Of a DNA stretch of 64,000 bases, positions 19,583 through 28,030 are shown piece by piece. The first letter of the stretch is position 1. Each line of letters begins with the position of its first letter. Position numbers and translations under genes: made by a program. Origin of the DNA: Paraburkholderia sp. SG-MS1 (GTDB lineage: Bacteria > Pseudomonadota > Gammaproteobacteria > Burkholderiales > Burkholderiaceae); NCBI RefSeq assembly GCF_012275575.1, contig NZ_NPIH01000239.1:25259-89258 (forward strand), written 5' to 3'. Under the pieces are notes generated by a model. The model was not told the DNA's origin and did not search any database. It saw only the letters and a list, made by a program, of their open reading frames with translations.

Positions 19583-19735
19583 GCAATAAAAAAGGCCGAC
19601 ACGATGTGTCGGCCTAAAGATTCTGGCGTCCGAGGATCGCTTGCCAGAACCTGAGAGACATTGCGCAGGCTAGTCGTGCAATAGCCTGCAGTATGCGGGA
19701 CTGCTTGCCTGATAGCGGAATTCGCGGTTATCACG
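19583..19735 (-). ncRNA. Candidate small RNA, three hairpins ending in a terminator
   Basis: On the minus strand three perfect hairpins follow each other: GCAGGCTA/TAGCCTGC (19689-19665, 9-base loop), TTCTGGC/GCCAGAA (19649-19621, 15-base loop) and the terminator AGGCCGACAC/GTGTCGGCCT (19615-19593) with a U-rich tail. No protein gene lies upstream on that strand for over 400 bases, so the terminator must end some other transcript. The 5' end is a guess; the nearest promoter-like sequence is weak (TTGTCC, then TGATAA, around 19730-19765). I do not recognise a known RNA family. Confidence 0.45.
19585..19615 (-). terminator. Intrinsic terminator, minus strand
   Basis: A perfect 10-base-pair stem AGGCCGACAC/GTGTCGGCCT with a three-base loop (ATC on the minus strand), followed by TTTTATT on that strand. 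On the plus strand no U-tract follows, so direction is clear. Confidence 0.8.
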
Positions 19736-20077
19736 CTGGGTGGCTTCTACCAGCGGACAACTGGGAACAGCGGCCAACAGCGCTGCCGGGCCGGCCTTGT
19801 GGCCGTCACTTTAAACCAAACAGCATGGATCCAAGCATAACCGTTTCTATGCGTTTTTCCAGTCAGACAACTCTGAGTTAACGATCGGAAAATTCGGAGA
19901 TATTTATCCTATTGGTCTGACTTTGAGCAATCCCTATTAAAAGCGCGCGATGCCGGGACTGAGTCGCGAACCCATGGCGAGATCGCGCGAGACTGTTTTT
20001 TTGACGAGTCCGATTCCGGATACTATCGGTACATGCCTCTGAACGTCTGTTGCCTGCCTCTTCAAAAGGACGCGATT

Positions 20078-20521
20078 ATGGACCGCAATGAAGTCACGAA
20101 GAAAATTGTCGCCGCCAAGGTGGCCCGCAAGCTGACGTGGGCCGAGATTGCCGGAAAGATCGGTAAAAGCAAGGAGTGGACGACCGCGGCGCTGCTCGGT
20201 CAGATGACGCTCGACGCGACGCAGGCCGGCGTCGCCCGCGATCTGTTCGATCTGACCGACGAAGAAACCGCATGGCTGCAAATCGTCCCGTACAAGGGCT
20301 CGCTGCCGGATGCGATGCCGACCGACCCGCTGATCTATCGCTGGTACGAAATCGTGAACGTGTACGGAACCACGATCAAGGAGTTGATTCACGAGGAGTT
20401 CGGCGACGGCATCATGAGCGCCATCGATTTCTCGATGGATATCCAGCGCGAGCCGAACGCGAATGGCGACCGCGTGCAGGTGGTGCTCAGCGGCAAGTTC
20501 CTGCCTTACAAGTCGTATTGA
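20078..20521 (+). CDS. cynS: Cyanate hydratase (cyanase)
   Basis: A 147-residue protein that turns cyanate and bicarbonate into ammonia and CO2. An N-terminal helical DNA-binding-like domain (LTWAEIAGKIGKSKEWTTAA) precedes the catalytic dimer domain. The three catalytic residues are seen as Arg88, Glu91 and Ser114 (YRWYEIVNVYG and GIMSAIDF), with the same spacing as Arg96, Glu99 and Ser122 of E. coli. AAAAGGA lies 7 bases before the ATG at 20078. It is alone: no cynT carbonic anhydrase, cynR or cyanate transporter lies beside it. It may detoxify cyanate formed from carbamoyl phosphate or supply nitrogen. Confidence 0.96.
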   Translation: MDRNEVTKKIVAAKVARKLTWAEIAGKIGKSKEWTTAALLGQMTLDATQAGVARDLFDLTDEETAWLQIVPYKGSLPDAMPTDPLIYRWYEIVNVYGTTIKELIHEEFGDGIMSAIDFSMDIQREPNANGDRVQVVLSGKFLPYKSY

Positions 20522-20659
20522 TTGTGCAGCAGGCAGCGCGCGCTACGCGAGTCTGTGCCGGCTAGCGTCGTGCGTGTTGTCCGCGAGCGGCGTCGGCCTT
20601 CACAGAACCAGCGGCGCAGGGTTTATGCTAGCGGCTTCGTCTAACCCGAGGAGCAAGCG

Positions 20660-21367
20660 ATGAAAAACCCGACAGGATCGATGATCACTTTTAGCCGCCC
20701 CGATGGCCAGCAGCTTCAAGGCTATCTGGCTAAACCGGAGAAGCTCGAAGGCGCACCCGCCATCGTCGTGATTCAGGAATGGTGGGGTGTGAACGAACAG
20801 ATTCGCGGCGTGGCTGACCGCCTCGCGCAGGCCGGCTATCTCGCGCTCGTGCCCGATCTCTACCGCGGCAAAACGACGGTCGAGGAAGAAGAGGCGCACC
20901 ACCTGATGAGCGGACTCGATTTCGGCGACGCGGCCACCCAGGACGTGCGCGGCGCGGTCCAGTATCTGAAGCAGTACGCGGCGAAGGTCGCCGTGACCGG
21001 CTATTGCATGGGTGGTGCGCTCACGTGGCTCTCGCTGTGCAATGTTCCTGACGTGGCGGCCGGCGTAGTGTGGTACGGCTTCCCGCCGCTCGACTACATC
21101 GACGCGTCGAAGATCAAGGTGCCGGTCATCGGCCACTGGGCATCGCAGGACGAATTCTTCCCCGCCGAAACGGTCGACGCGCTGGAGAAGAAGCTGACCG
21201 ACGCCAACGTCGATTTCGAGTTCCATCGCTATCTGGCGCATCACGCGTTCGCGAACGAAACGGCGGTGGGCCCGGGCCGCATCGCGAAGACGCAGTTCGA
21301 TCCGGTCTGGTCGCAGCTCGCGTGGGACCGCACGCTGACCTTCTTTGGCCGCACGATGTGGAAGTAA
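20660..21367 (+). CDS. Dienelactone hydrolase family protein
   Basis: A 235-residue alpha/beta hydrolase. The nucleophile is Cys116 in GYCMGGA, with Asp164 (SQDEFF) and His195 (LAHHAF) completing the Cys-Asp-His triad of dienelactone hydrolases. The oxyanion and substrate element QEWWGVNEQI at residues 39-48 is also typical. It has no signal peptide, so it is cytoplasmic. No other genes of chlorocatechol breakdown are nearby, so the natural substrate is unclear and it may be a general carboxylesterase. GAGGAGCAAGCG sits just before the ATG. Confidence 0.9.
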   Translation: MKNPTGSMITFSRPDGQQLQGYLAKPEKLEGAPAIVVIQEWWGVNEQIRGVADRLAQAGYLALVPDLYRGKTTVEEEEAHHLMSGLDFGDAATQDVRGAVQYLKQYAAKVAVTGYCMGGALTWLSLCNVPDVAAGVVWYGFPPLDYIDASKIKVPVIGHWASQDEFFPAETVDALEKKLTDANVDFEFHRYLAHHAFANETAVGPGRIAKTQFDPVWSQLAWDRTLTFFGRTMWK

Positions 21368-21586
21368 GCGGCAGGGCGACACGTTATACCGGGGGCCGTT
21401 GACGTCAGCGCGTCGGCCGATACTCCTTCGTCGCGACGGGGCCTTTCGCCCACTTCCGCTTCGAGTACGAGTGTTGCGCCGCCGCCTCGCCCGGTTGTGA
21501 AGTTTTCGCCGTATGCGGCTATGATTCGCAAATTGCGACCGGCGGAAAAAATCTTGAGGACCGACTCCTTAACGACGCATGCCGCC

Positions 21587-22546
21587 ATGCCTTGCGTCTA
21601 TAGCCACTTCGATACGCATCACGAAGGACCACGCGCGCAACTACTCGCCTGGCGAGACCGGCTAGGTCATTTTCTCGATGTGCCGATCTCGCGCCGGCAA
21701 CTGGCCGAGGGCTTCAGCGGCAGTATCGACAGCTACCGCACCGGCAATCTGACCTTTATGGACTGCAGGACCGATCCGTTTTCGCAGTCGCGATCGGTGG
21801 CGCGCATTTCCACGGATTCGGTGCGCCAGCTGGTGTTTCATGTGGCCGTCGAAGGCACGATCGAAACCGGCTCGGGGCTCCACCCGAAACGCATCGCAGT
21901 GCAGTCCGAGCCGGGCATCCTCGCGCTCGATATGAATCAGCCGATGCAGATGACACGCAGCGCCTGCCGCGTACTCGCGTTTTTCCTGCCGCGCGAACTG
22001 GTGGAATCCGTCCTGCCTGAGGCTGAGTCGATTCATGGCCGGGTGATCGACTATCACTCGCCGCTTGCGCGAATGATTCCGACGCATCTTGCTCACCTAT
22101 GCACGAGGCTGCCGACGATGAGTGCGCCCGAAGCCTACGACGCAATGTACACCTGCGCGATGCTGATCGCGGCGGCTTTCGGCAAGCAGACCGGACTCAG
22201 CGGCAGTGCGCGTGCGGCGGCGCGTGCCGCGATGTTCGCGACGGCGCGCCGCTACATCGACGCGAACCTCGGACAACTGGATCTCACGCTCGAGAACGTG
22301 CTTGCCGTTTCGCAGCTTTCGCGGCCCACGCTGTACCGGCTGTTCGAATCGGAGGGTGGTCTCGCCGCTTATATCCGCAACCGCCGTTTGCGCGAAGCGG
22401 CCGAGGAACTGCGCCGCTACCCGCATAAGGCGGTTATCGAAGTCGCTTATGGTTGGGGCTTCAATAGCGCGTCGGATTTCAATCGCGCGTTTCGTCGCGC
22501 GTATGACATGTCGCCAAGCGATTTCCGTGCGATTGCCGTTCGCTAA
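21587..22546 (+). CDS. AraC-family transcriptional regulator
   Basis: A 319-residue protein with an N-terminal sensing part (about residues 1-190; motif RQLAEGFSGSIDSY and HVAVEGTIE) and a C-terminal double helix-turn-helix (about 215-319; LTLENVLAVSQLSRPTLYRLF, then AVIEVAYGWGFNSASDFNRAF and the end YDMSPSDFRA). The layout resembles regulators with an AraC-binding-like ligand domain. The start is uncertain: the ATG at 21587 begins the conserved part but lacks a good ribosome site, and in-frame ATGs exist at 21497 and 21521. Its target is not clear from context. Confidence 0.85.
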   Translation: MPCVYSHFDTHHEGPRAQLLAWRDRLGHFLDVPISRRQLAEGFSGSIDSYRTGNLTFMDCRTDPFSQSRSVARISTDSVRQLVFHVAVEGTIETGSGLHPKRIAVQSEPGILALDMNQPMQMTRSACRVLAFFLPRELVESVLPEAESIHGRVIDYHSPLARMIPTHLAHLCTRLPTMSAPEAYDAMYTCAMLIAAAFGKQTGLSGSARAAARAAMFATARRYIDANLGQLDLTLENVLAVSQLSRPTLYRLFESEGGLAAYIRNRRLREAAEELRRYPHKAVIEVAYGWGFNSASDFNRAFRRAYDMSPSDFRAIAVR

Positions 22547-22595
22547 TGCGATAGGCGCGCCGCGCGTCGGCGCAAACCGCGCGCCTCAAGCCGCG

Positions 22596-23198
22596 CTACA
22601 GCGATAACCACCCGCGCTCGATCGGCCACGCCAGCAGCGTGCGATACACCGCAACCCACGCGCGCGTCGCGCTTGCGCCAAACAACTGCCAGAATGGCGC
22701 CAGCAGAAAAATGGCCGCGCTTGCCACGACGACGGCGCCCGCCATGTCGAGTGGAAAATGGACGCCGACAAAGACGCGCGCCCACGCCACCGCAAGACCT
22801 GCCAGCACGATAGCGACGCCAAGGCGCCTCATGCCGTTCAGCAGCAACGTCAGCGCGACGCACGCGAATATCGTCCCGTGGTCGCTGGGGAATGAAGAGT
22901 CGGGCGCATGATCGAGAAAGGTGTGGCCGATGCCCATCACGAACGGTCGCGGATGCGGCCAGAGCAAGCCAATCATTTGATTGATGCCGAGCGCGAGCAA
23001 CGCCGCGCAGCACGCATGCATCGCAATTTCGCGGCGATGCGCGTCGCCGGATAACCACATCGCGGTCAACGTCAGCGGCACCAGGTAGATCAGGTAATCG
23101 GCCATGAAACGCGCGACGTGGATCAGCGACGCCGGTGTCGACGGCGTGGCGTTGATCGTTAGAAAGAGCGTCCGATTGAACGCTTCGAGTGTATTCAT
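22596..23198 (-). CDS. PAP2-family phosphatase (undecaprenyl-diphosphatase type)
   Basis: A 200-residue integral membrane protein with about five or six hydrophobic segments. The three phosphatase signature parts are present: WPHPRPF near residue 80, SSFPSDHGT near 101-109 with the catalytic His, and RVFVGVHFPLDMAGA near 141-155. Proteins of this build in the BcrC/YbjG group remove a phosphate from undecaprenyl diphosphate to recycle the lipid carrier and give bacitracin resistance; other lipid phosphatase roles are possible. It is convergent with the AraC gene and stands alone. Confidence 0.87.
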   Translation of the reverse strand: MNTLEAFNRTLFLTINATPSTPASLIHVARFMADYLIYLVPLTLTAMWLSGDAHRREIAMHACCAALLALGINQMIGLLWPHPRPFVMGIGHTFLDHAPDSSFPSDHGTIFACVALTLLLNGMRRLGVAIVLAGLAVAWARVFVGVHFPLDMAGAVVVASAAIFLLAPFWQLFGASATRAWVAVYRTLLAWPIERGWLSL

Positions 23199-23350
23199 GC
23201 CGTGAGCTTTTCCGAGCCGTGCGTTTCATTTGACTTGCGCCGACCGATATTAGCGGCCCAAGCTTATGGCATGCTTAGCCGTCGCATGGATTAAACATGC
23301 GTCGCGACCGAACCCACGCAGGTGGGCAATCAATCAAAGGAGAGGAAAAC

Positions 23351-24586
23351 GTGGTGAAGATCGATCCGGACCGGTTGCTGGCCGACCTGAAACGGTTGCG
23401 CAGTTTTGGGGCGACCGGACCGGGCGTAGTCCGGCTTGCGCTCTCGCGGGTGGATCTGGCGTCGCGCGAGTGGCTCGCGGCACGCATGACCGAAGCGGGG
23501 CTCGACGCGCGCATCGACGGAGTGGGTACGGTGTTCGGCCGATCGCGCAACAGCGGTCCCGCGCTCGTGATCGGCTCGCATACCGACACGCAACCGACCG
23601 GTGGCTGGCTCGACGGCGCGATGGGCGTGATCTACGGTCTGGAGATTGCGCGCGCGCTGGCGGAACACGACGGCACGAAGCATCTCGCCGTGGACGTGGC
23701 TTCGTGGATCGACGAAGAGGGCACGTTTTCCGGCTTGCTCGGCAGCAGAAGCTTCGTGGGCGATGCCGTCGACGAGGCAATCCGCGGTGCGACGAACCGG
23801 CAAGGCGAGCGCCTCGAAGACGTCCTCCAAGCTGCGGGTCTGGCGGGACGGCCGCGTGCGCGCTTCGAGCCCGGCCGTCAGGTCGCCTATCTGGAGCCGC
23901 ATATCGAGCAGGGCGGCCGGTTGGAAGCGGCGGGGAAATCGATCGGCATTGTCACGACGATCGTCGGTCTGCGTGAGTTGCGCCTGCGCTTCACGGGCCA
24001 GCGCAACCATGCCGGCACCACGCCGATGGCGATCCGGCGCGATGCCGGCGCGGCGCTGGTCGCGTTTATCGCCATGATGAACGACGCGTTCGCACCACTC
24101 GCGGATGCCGACACCGTCTGGACCGTGGGCCGCATCGATCTCGACCCGGGTTCGCTGAGCATCGTGCCGGGCGCGGCCGACATGTATCTGCAATTCCGCG
24201 ATGCCAATGCCGCGCGTTTGCAGGCGATGGAAAACAGACTGGCCGAGCTGGTGCGGGACTTCGATGCGCGAAACGGCGTGCATGTGGAATTGACGACCAT
24301 CGACGTGCCGATGGAGCCGGTCAGCATGTCGCCGGCGCTCGCGGAGCATCTCGCCCAAGCCGCCGACGCGATCGCGCCGCGGCAATGGATTCGCATGCCG
24401 AGCGGGGCAGCGCACGACGCGCAGGTGATCGCGCGCTGCATGCCGGCCTGCATGATGTTCGTGCCGAGCATCGGCGGCGTGAGCCACGACTTCATCGAGG
24501 ATACGGCCGAGGAGCACATCGTTCTGGGTTGCCAGGTCGCGGCCACGGCGGCGGCCGCTATCTTGCGGGAACAGCGGACGCGATAG
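23351..24586 (+). CDS. M20-family Zn-dependent amidohydrolase (hydantoinase/carbamoylase type)
   Basis: A 411-residue enzyme of the amidase/hydantoinase/carbamoylase branch, which includes N-carbamoyl-L-amino-acid hydrolase, beta-ureidopropionase, allantoate amidohydrolase and ureidoglycolate-type enzymes. Metal-binding residues are seen in GSHTDTQPTGGWLDG (His77, Asp88), WIDEEGTFSG (Glu122, Glu123) and later EPHIEQG. The dimerisation domain starts near GQRNHAGTTPM, and the ending has PSIGGVSHDFIED. The start is GTG at 23351 (a second GTG follows), with AAGGAGAGG before it. No pyrimidine or purine breakdown genes flank it, so the substrate is open. Confidence 0.87.
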   Translation: MVKIDPDRLLADLKRLRSFGATGPGVVRLALSRVDLASREWLAARMTEAGLDARIDGVGTVFGRSRNSGPALVIGSHTDTQPTGGWLDGAMGVIYGLEIARALAEHDGTKHLAVDVASWIDEEGTFSGLLGSRSFVGDAVDEAIRGATNRQGERLEDVLQAAGLAGRPRARFEPGRQVAYLEPHIEQGGRLEAAGKSIGIVTTIVGLRELRLRFTGQRNHAGTTPMAIRRDAGAALVAFIAMMNDAFAPLADADTVWTVGRIDLDPGSLSIVPGAADMYLQFRDANAARLQAMENRLAELVRDFDARNGVHVELTTIDVPMEPVSMSPALAEHLAQAADAIAPRQWIRMPSGAAHDAQVIARCMPACMMFVPSIGGVSHDFIEDTAEEHIVLGCQVAATAAAAILREQRTR

Positions 24587-24621
24587 GTGCTTTATGCGCC
24601 GCTACAACGCCGCACTTGCGC

Positions 24622-25245
24622 TCAGTTGCCGAACAGCGATGCCTGCATGCCATGGCTCGGCGCATGGCGTGCGGGCTTCGCCGGAGCCTTGCGCTCGACG
24701 CCGCCGATTGCCGGCGCGTGCGCTTGCGACTGTGCTTGCGTATCGCCCGCCGCTTCCAGCGAAGTCTGCCCGGCTTCGAGCGACAGCAGCAGCATCTTGT
24801 TGGCCAGCCCGCCTGCAAACCCTGTCAGCTCGCCGGACGCGCCGATCACGCGATGACACGGCGCGACGATCGAGATCGGGTTCCTGCCGTTTGCCGCGCC
24901 GACTGCCCGCACCGCATTGACGTTGCCGATCTGCTGCGCGATTTCCGCGTAGCTGCGCGTCTGGCCGAACGGGATCGTCAACAGTGCGTGCCAGACTTTC
25001 TTCTGGAAGTCGGTGCCCTGAAAATCGAGCGCGAGGTCGAACGCGTGCCGCGTGCCGGCGAAATACTCCTGCAACTGCCGCTCGGTTTCGATCAGCACGG
25101 CGCGGTCATTCGCTTCGACGAGTTCGCCGAGACGAACCCGGTTCGGCTTGTCGTTTTCCCACAGAATCGCGGCCAGGCGCTCGCCGTTGGCGACGAGCTT
25201 CAACCGACCGACAGGCGAATCCATCAACTTGTATGCGTACGTCAC
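24622..25245 (-). CDS. ogt: Methylated-DNA--protein-cysteine methyltransferase
   Basis: A 207-residue DNA repair protein that moves alkyl groups from O6-alkylguanine to its own cysteine. The acceptor is Cys130 in VAPCHRV, with the helix-turn-helix RSYAEIAQQIGNVNAVRAVGA just before and the ribonuclease-like N-terminal domain at residues 1-75. It lacks an Ada-type N-terminal regulator, so the Ogt name fits. After the usual end near residue 165 there is an extra tail of about 40 residues rich in Ala, Gln and Pro ending SLFGN, not needed for activity. Confidence 0.95.
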   Translation of the reverse strand: MTYAYKLMDSPVGRLKLVANGERLAAILWENDKPNRVRLGELVEANDRAVLIETERQLQEYFAGTRHAFDLALDFQGTDFQKKVWHALLTIPFGQTRSYAEIAQQIGNVNAVRAVGAANGRNPISIVAPCHRVIGASGELTGFAGGLANKMLLLSLEAGQTSLEAAGDTQAQSQAHAPAIGGVERKAPAKPARHAPSHGMQASLFGN

Positions 25246-25568
25246 TTTGCTTGCTCCTGACTGGTTGGAGGCCGAGGCAAACGAGGCCGGTCGGCGAATC
25301 CGCGCTGAAAAGCGCGCCGATATCCGACAGTGTGAGCCTCGCTGCTTCTGAAGACGCTCCAGATCTTGCTATCTGATTCGTGCCCGGTATCGATGTTGCC
25401 GCACCTTGGCGGGAAAGCACGCAGGGCTGTCACTGTACCGCGCTTGCGCGTCCCTTCATAGGAGGCCGCGGGCCTTGCCAGCCGATCGAATACACTCGGG
25501 CCGCAGCGCATCTACACGCTCCGGCGAATGGCCCTGGCGCGCATCCAGCCCGCGACTCAGTAGAATTG
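25246..25568. other. Divergent intergenic region between ogt and the LRR-kinase gene
   Basis: About 320 bases that must contain both promoters. I see no gene, hairpin or clear operator. Confidence 0.5.
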
Positions 25569-26945
25569 ATGCCTTCATACGATGCTCACCGCTTTCTCCT
25601 TACCGTGACGACGACACTAGAACAACTGCGGGCCGGGCAGCTCACGGGCGCACGCCAGCTCAAACTGGCGTGCGGCCTGAACGAATTCCCACGCGAAATT
25701 TTCGATCTCGCCGACACGCTTGAAGTGCTCGACCTCTCGGGCAATGCGCTCACCACGCTGCCCGACGATTTGCCGCGACTGCGCAATCTGCGCATTCTGT
25801 TCGCCTCCGACAACCCGTTCACCGAAATGCCAGAAGTGCTGGGCGAGTGCGCGCAACTAAGCATGGTTGGCTTCAAGGCGAACCGCATACGCACGGTGCC
25901 GGGTAACGCGCTCGCACCGCAATTGCGTTGGCTGATCCTGACGGACAACGAGATCGAAGCATTGCCGCCGGAGATAGGCGGCTGTTCGCAATTGCAGAAG
26001 TTGATGCTGGCCGGCAACCGTTTGCGCACGCTTCCCGACCAACTGGCCGCGTGCTCGCGGCTCGAATTGCTGCGTCTCGCGGCGAACCGGCTCGACGGAT
26101 TGCCGGGCTGGCTGCTGCGTCTGCCGCGGCTCGCATGGCTGGCTTATGCGGGCAATCCGTTCAGCGAAGTGCTGGAAGCGGCGGCGATGCGCGACACGCC
26201 GATCGCCGGGATTCGCTGGGACAGGCTCACACTCGAACAGCCATTGGGCGAGGGGGCTTCGGGTGTCATCTATCGCGCGCAGCTTTTCGCGAATCCCGAG
26301 CACGCGTCGCGTGCCGTCGCCGTGAAGCTGTTCAAAGGCGCCGTAACCAGCGATGGCTTGCCCGACTGCGAAATGGCCGCTTGCATTCGAGGCGGCGACC
26401 ATGCGAACCTGATCGCCGTGGCGGGAAAAGTGCAGGACCATCCGGCGGATACCCATGGTCTTGTGATGGAACTGATCGATCCGCAATTCGGGAACCTCGC
26501 CGGTCCGCCGAGCCTCGCGTCCTGCACGCGCGACATCTACGATACCGGCACGCGTTTCGATCTCGATTCGGCATTGGGTATTGCGCACGGGATTGCGGCG
26601 GCGGCAAATCATTTGCATCGGCGAGGCGTCATGCACGGCGATCTGTATGCGCACAATATTTTGTATGACGGCGCCGGGCGCGCGCTGTTGGGCGATTTCG
26701 GCGCAGCGTCGTTCTATGCCGCGGACGATCGTGACACGGGTGCCGCGTTGCAGCGTGTGGAAGTCAGGGCGTATGGCTGCCTGCTCGAAGAATTGATCGA
26801 ACGATGTGACGCTCTGGATGCACACCGGGACGTTGCGGCGAAGCTCACCGCATTGAAGGACGCTTGCTTGAGCGACGCGGTCGACAGCCGTCCGCTGTTC
26901 GATGAAATCGCAACCTGTGTGCTCGCGTTGAAGGGCGATCGATGA
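25569..26945 (+). CDS. Leucine-rich repeat protein kinase
   Basis: A 458-residue cytoplasmic protein without signal peptide. Residues 45-200 form about seven leucine-rich repeats of 22-23 residues (LEVLDLSGNALTTLP, LRWLILTDNEIEALP, LQKLMLAGNRLRTLP, LELLRLAANRLDGLP). Residues 218-455 are a small Ser/Thr/Tyr-kinase domain: glycine loop GEGASG at 227-232, ATP-binding Lys253 in VAVKLF, catalytic HGDLYAHN at 356-363 (HGD where eukaryotic kinases have HRD), and DFG at 376-378. All catalytic residues are kept, so it should be active. The layout mirrors plant receptor kinases without the membrane part. The substrate and partner are unknown; the neighbours give no hint. Confidence 0.85.
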   Translation: MPSYDAHRFLLTVTTTLEQLRAGQLTGARQLKLACGLNEFPREIFDLADTLEVLDLSGNALTTLPDDLPRLRNLRILFASDNPFTEMPEVLGECAQLSMVGFKANRIRTVPGNALAPQLRWLILTDNEIEALPPEIGGCSQLQKLMLAGNRLRTLPDQLAACSRLELLRLAANRLDGLPGWLLRLPRLAWLAYAGNPFSEVLEAAAMRDTPIAGIRWDRLTLEQPLGEGASGVIYRAQLFANPEHASRAVAVKLFKGAVTSDGLPDCEMAACIRGGDHANLIAVAGKVQDHPADTHGLVMELIDPQFGNLAGPPSLASCTRDIYDTGTRFDLDSALGIAHGIAAAANHLHRRGVMHGDLYAHNILYDGAGRALLGDFGAASFYAADDRDTGAALQRVEVRAYGCLLEELIERCDALDAHRDVAAKLTALKDACLSDAVDSRPLFDEIATCVLALKGDR

Positions 26946-27041
26946 ACCGCCTGCACGGCCCCGCACGTCGTCGGCGGCGCGCTCCGCTTCCGTTCGAACG
27001 CGGCGTGGCATGAGCAAGGTGGCCCCGCAAGGAGAGAACCG

Positions 27042-28001
27042 ATGAAGCAGACCATGCGCCGCCGCATGCTGTTTGCCGGCGCGCTCGCAGCCGCCGGACT
27101 GAGCGGGGCGGCACGTGTCGACGCGCAAGGCGGCCAGGCGAAGATCGCGCTCGTGCTGAAGTCGCTCGCCGATCCGTTCACGGTGGCGATGGCCGACGCC
27201 GCGCGCAATCATCAGCAGCACTACGCAGCGCAATTCGAGCTGACGGTGCGGGGCACCGCGCGGGAGACCGACACGGCCGCGCAGATCCGGATGGTCGAGG
27301 AGATGATCAAGGCGAAGATGGACGCGATCGTGATTGCGCCCACTGATTCGAAGGCGCTCACGGCCGCGGTGGCGCGTGGCGTTCGCGCCGGCATCATCAT
27401 GATCACGATCGACAATCCGCTCGACGACGCGTCGCAGGTGGCCGCCGGCATCTCGGTGCCGTTCGTTGGTCCGAACAATCGCAAAGGCGCGGCGCAGGTG
27501 GGGCACTATGTGGCCGGCCGGCTCAAGGCGGGCGATCAGGTGGGAATCATCGAAGGCATTACGGTGGATCGCAATGCGCAGCAACGCACGGCCGGCAGCA
27601 AGGACGCCATGGACGCCGCCGGTATCAAGGTCGTCGCGATTCAGGCCGGCAATTGGGACTACGGCAAGGGCCGCGACGTGGCCACGAGAATGCTCAACGA
27701 GCATCCGCAGATTCGTGCGCTACTGTGCGGCAACGACAACATGGCGATGGGCGCGGTCGATGCGATTCGCGACGCGGGCCGAAGCGGCGGCGTGTATGTC
27801 ACCGGCTATAACGCTGTCGAAGCCATCAAGCCGCTCCTCGCCGACGGCCGCGTGCTCGCGACGATCAATCAGTTTGCCGACCGGCAAGCGATCTTCGGCA
27901 TCGATGTGGCGTTAAAGGCGGGGACCGAACACAAGAAGCAGAAAGATCTGTCGAGACTGATTGAAACGCCATTGCAACTCGTCACCGCCGCGGGTCATTG
28001 A
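27042..28001 (+). CDS. Periplasmic sugar-binding protein of an ABC transporter (RbsB-like)
   Basis: A 319-residue protein with an N-terminal export signal (residues 1-29, with RRR then a hydrophobic run ending VDAQG; the MRRRML start could be a Tat-like signal). The periplasmic-binding fold type I follows: KIALVLKSLADPFT, IDAIVIAPTDS-like stretch, GIIMITIDNPLD, VGIIEGI, ALLCGNDNMAMGAVDAI and VTGYNAVEAI. Ribose, galactose or other sugar binding is typical. No permease or ATPase gene is nearby, so this is an orphan binding protein. AAGGAGAG is 6 bases before the ATG. Confidence 0.87.
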   Translation: MKQTMRRRMLFAGALAAAGLSGAARVDAQGGQAKIALVLKSLADPFTVAMADAARNHQQHYAAQFELTVRGTARETDTAAQIRMVEEMIKAKMDAIVIAPTDSKALTAAVARGVRAGIIMITIDNPLDDASQVAAGISVPFVGPNNRKGAAQVGHYVAGRLKAGDQVGIIEGITVDRNAQQRTAGSKDAMDAAGIKVVAIQAGNWDYGKGRDVATRMLNEHPQIRALLCGNDNMAMGAVDAIRDAGRSGGVYVTGYNAVEAIKPLLADGRVLATINQFADRQAIFGIDVALKAGTEHKKQKDLSRLIETPLQLVTAAGH

Positions 28002-28030
28002 GCGCCGGCGCTCGCCGGCCCTTTGTCTAT
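28000..28030. terminator. Palindromic hairpin between convergent genes
   Basis: GCCGGC-GCTC-GCCGGC followed by CCTTTGTCT on the plus strand lies between the stops of the sugar-binding protein and the PRC-barrel gene. It overlaps the 14-base palindrome GAGCGCCGGCGCTC. A plausible but weak terminator. Confidence 0.4.

Larger units (their letters stand above)
19267..20077. other. Long gene-free region holding a candidate small RNA
   Basis: About 810 bases without a convincing protein gene. It holds the three-hairpin candidate RNA with terminator (19583-19735) and, near its right end, an A+T-rich stretch (about 19880-19935) that probably carries the cynS promoter. Short open frames at 19147-19547 lie on the pseudogene's other strand or have no family features. 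Confidence 0.6.

Noticed and set aside
25857..27704. Minus-strand open frame of 615 codons across two genes
   Set aside because: It spans both the kinase and sugar-binding protein genes on the other strand, which have clear motifs; codon use is that of a shadow.
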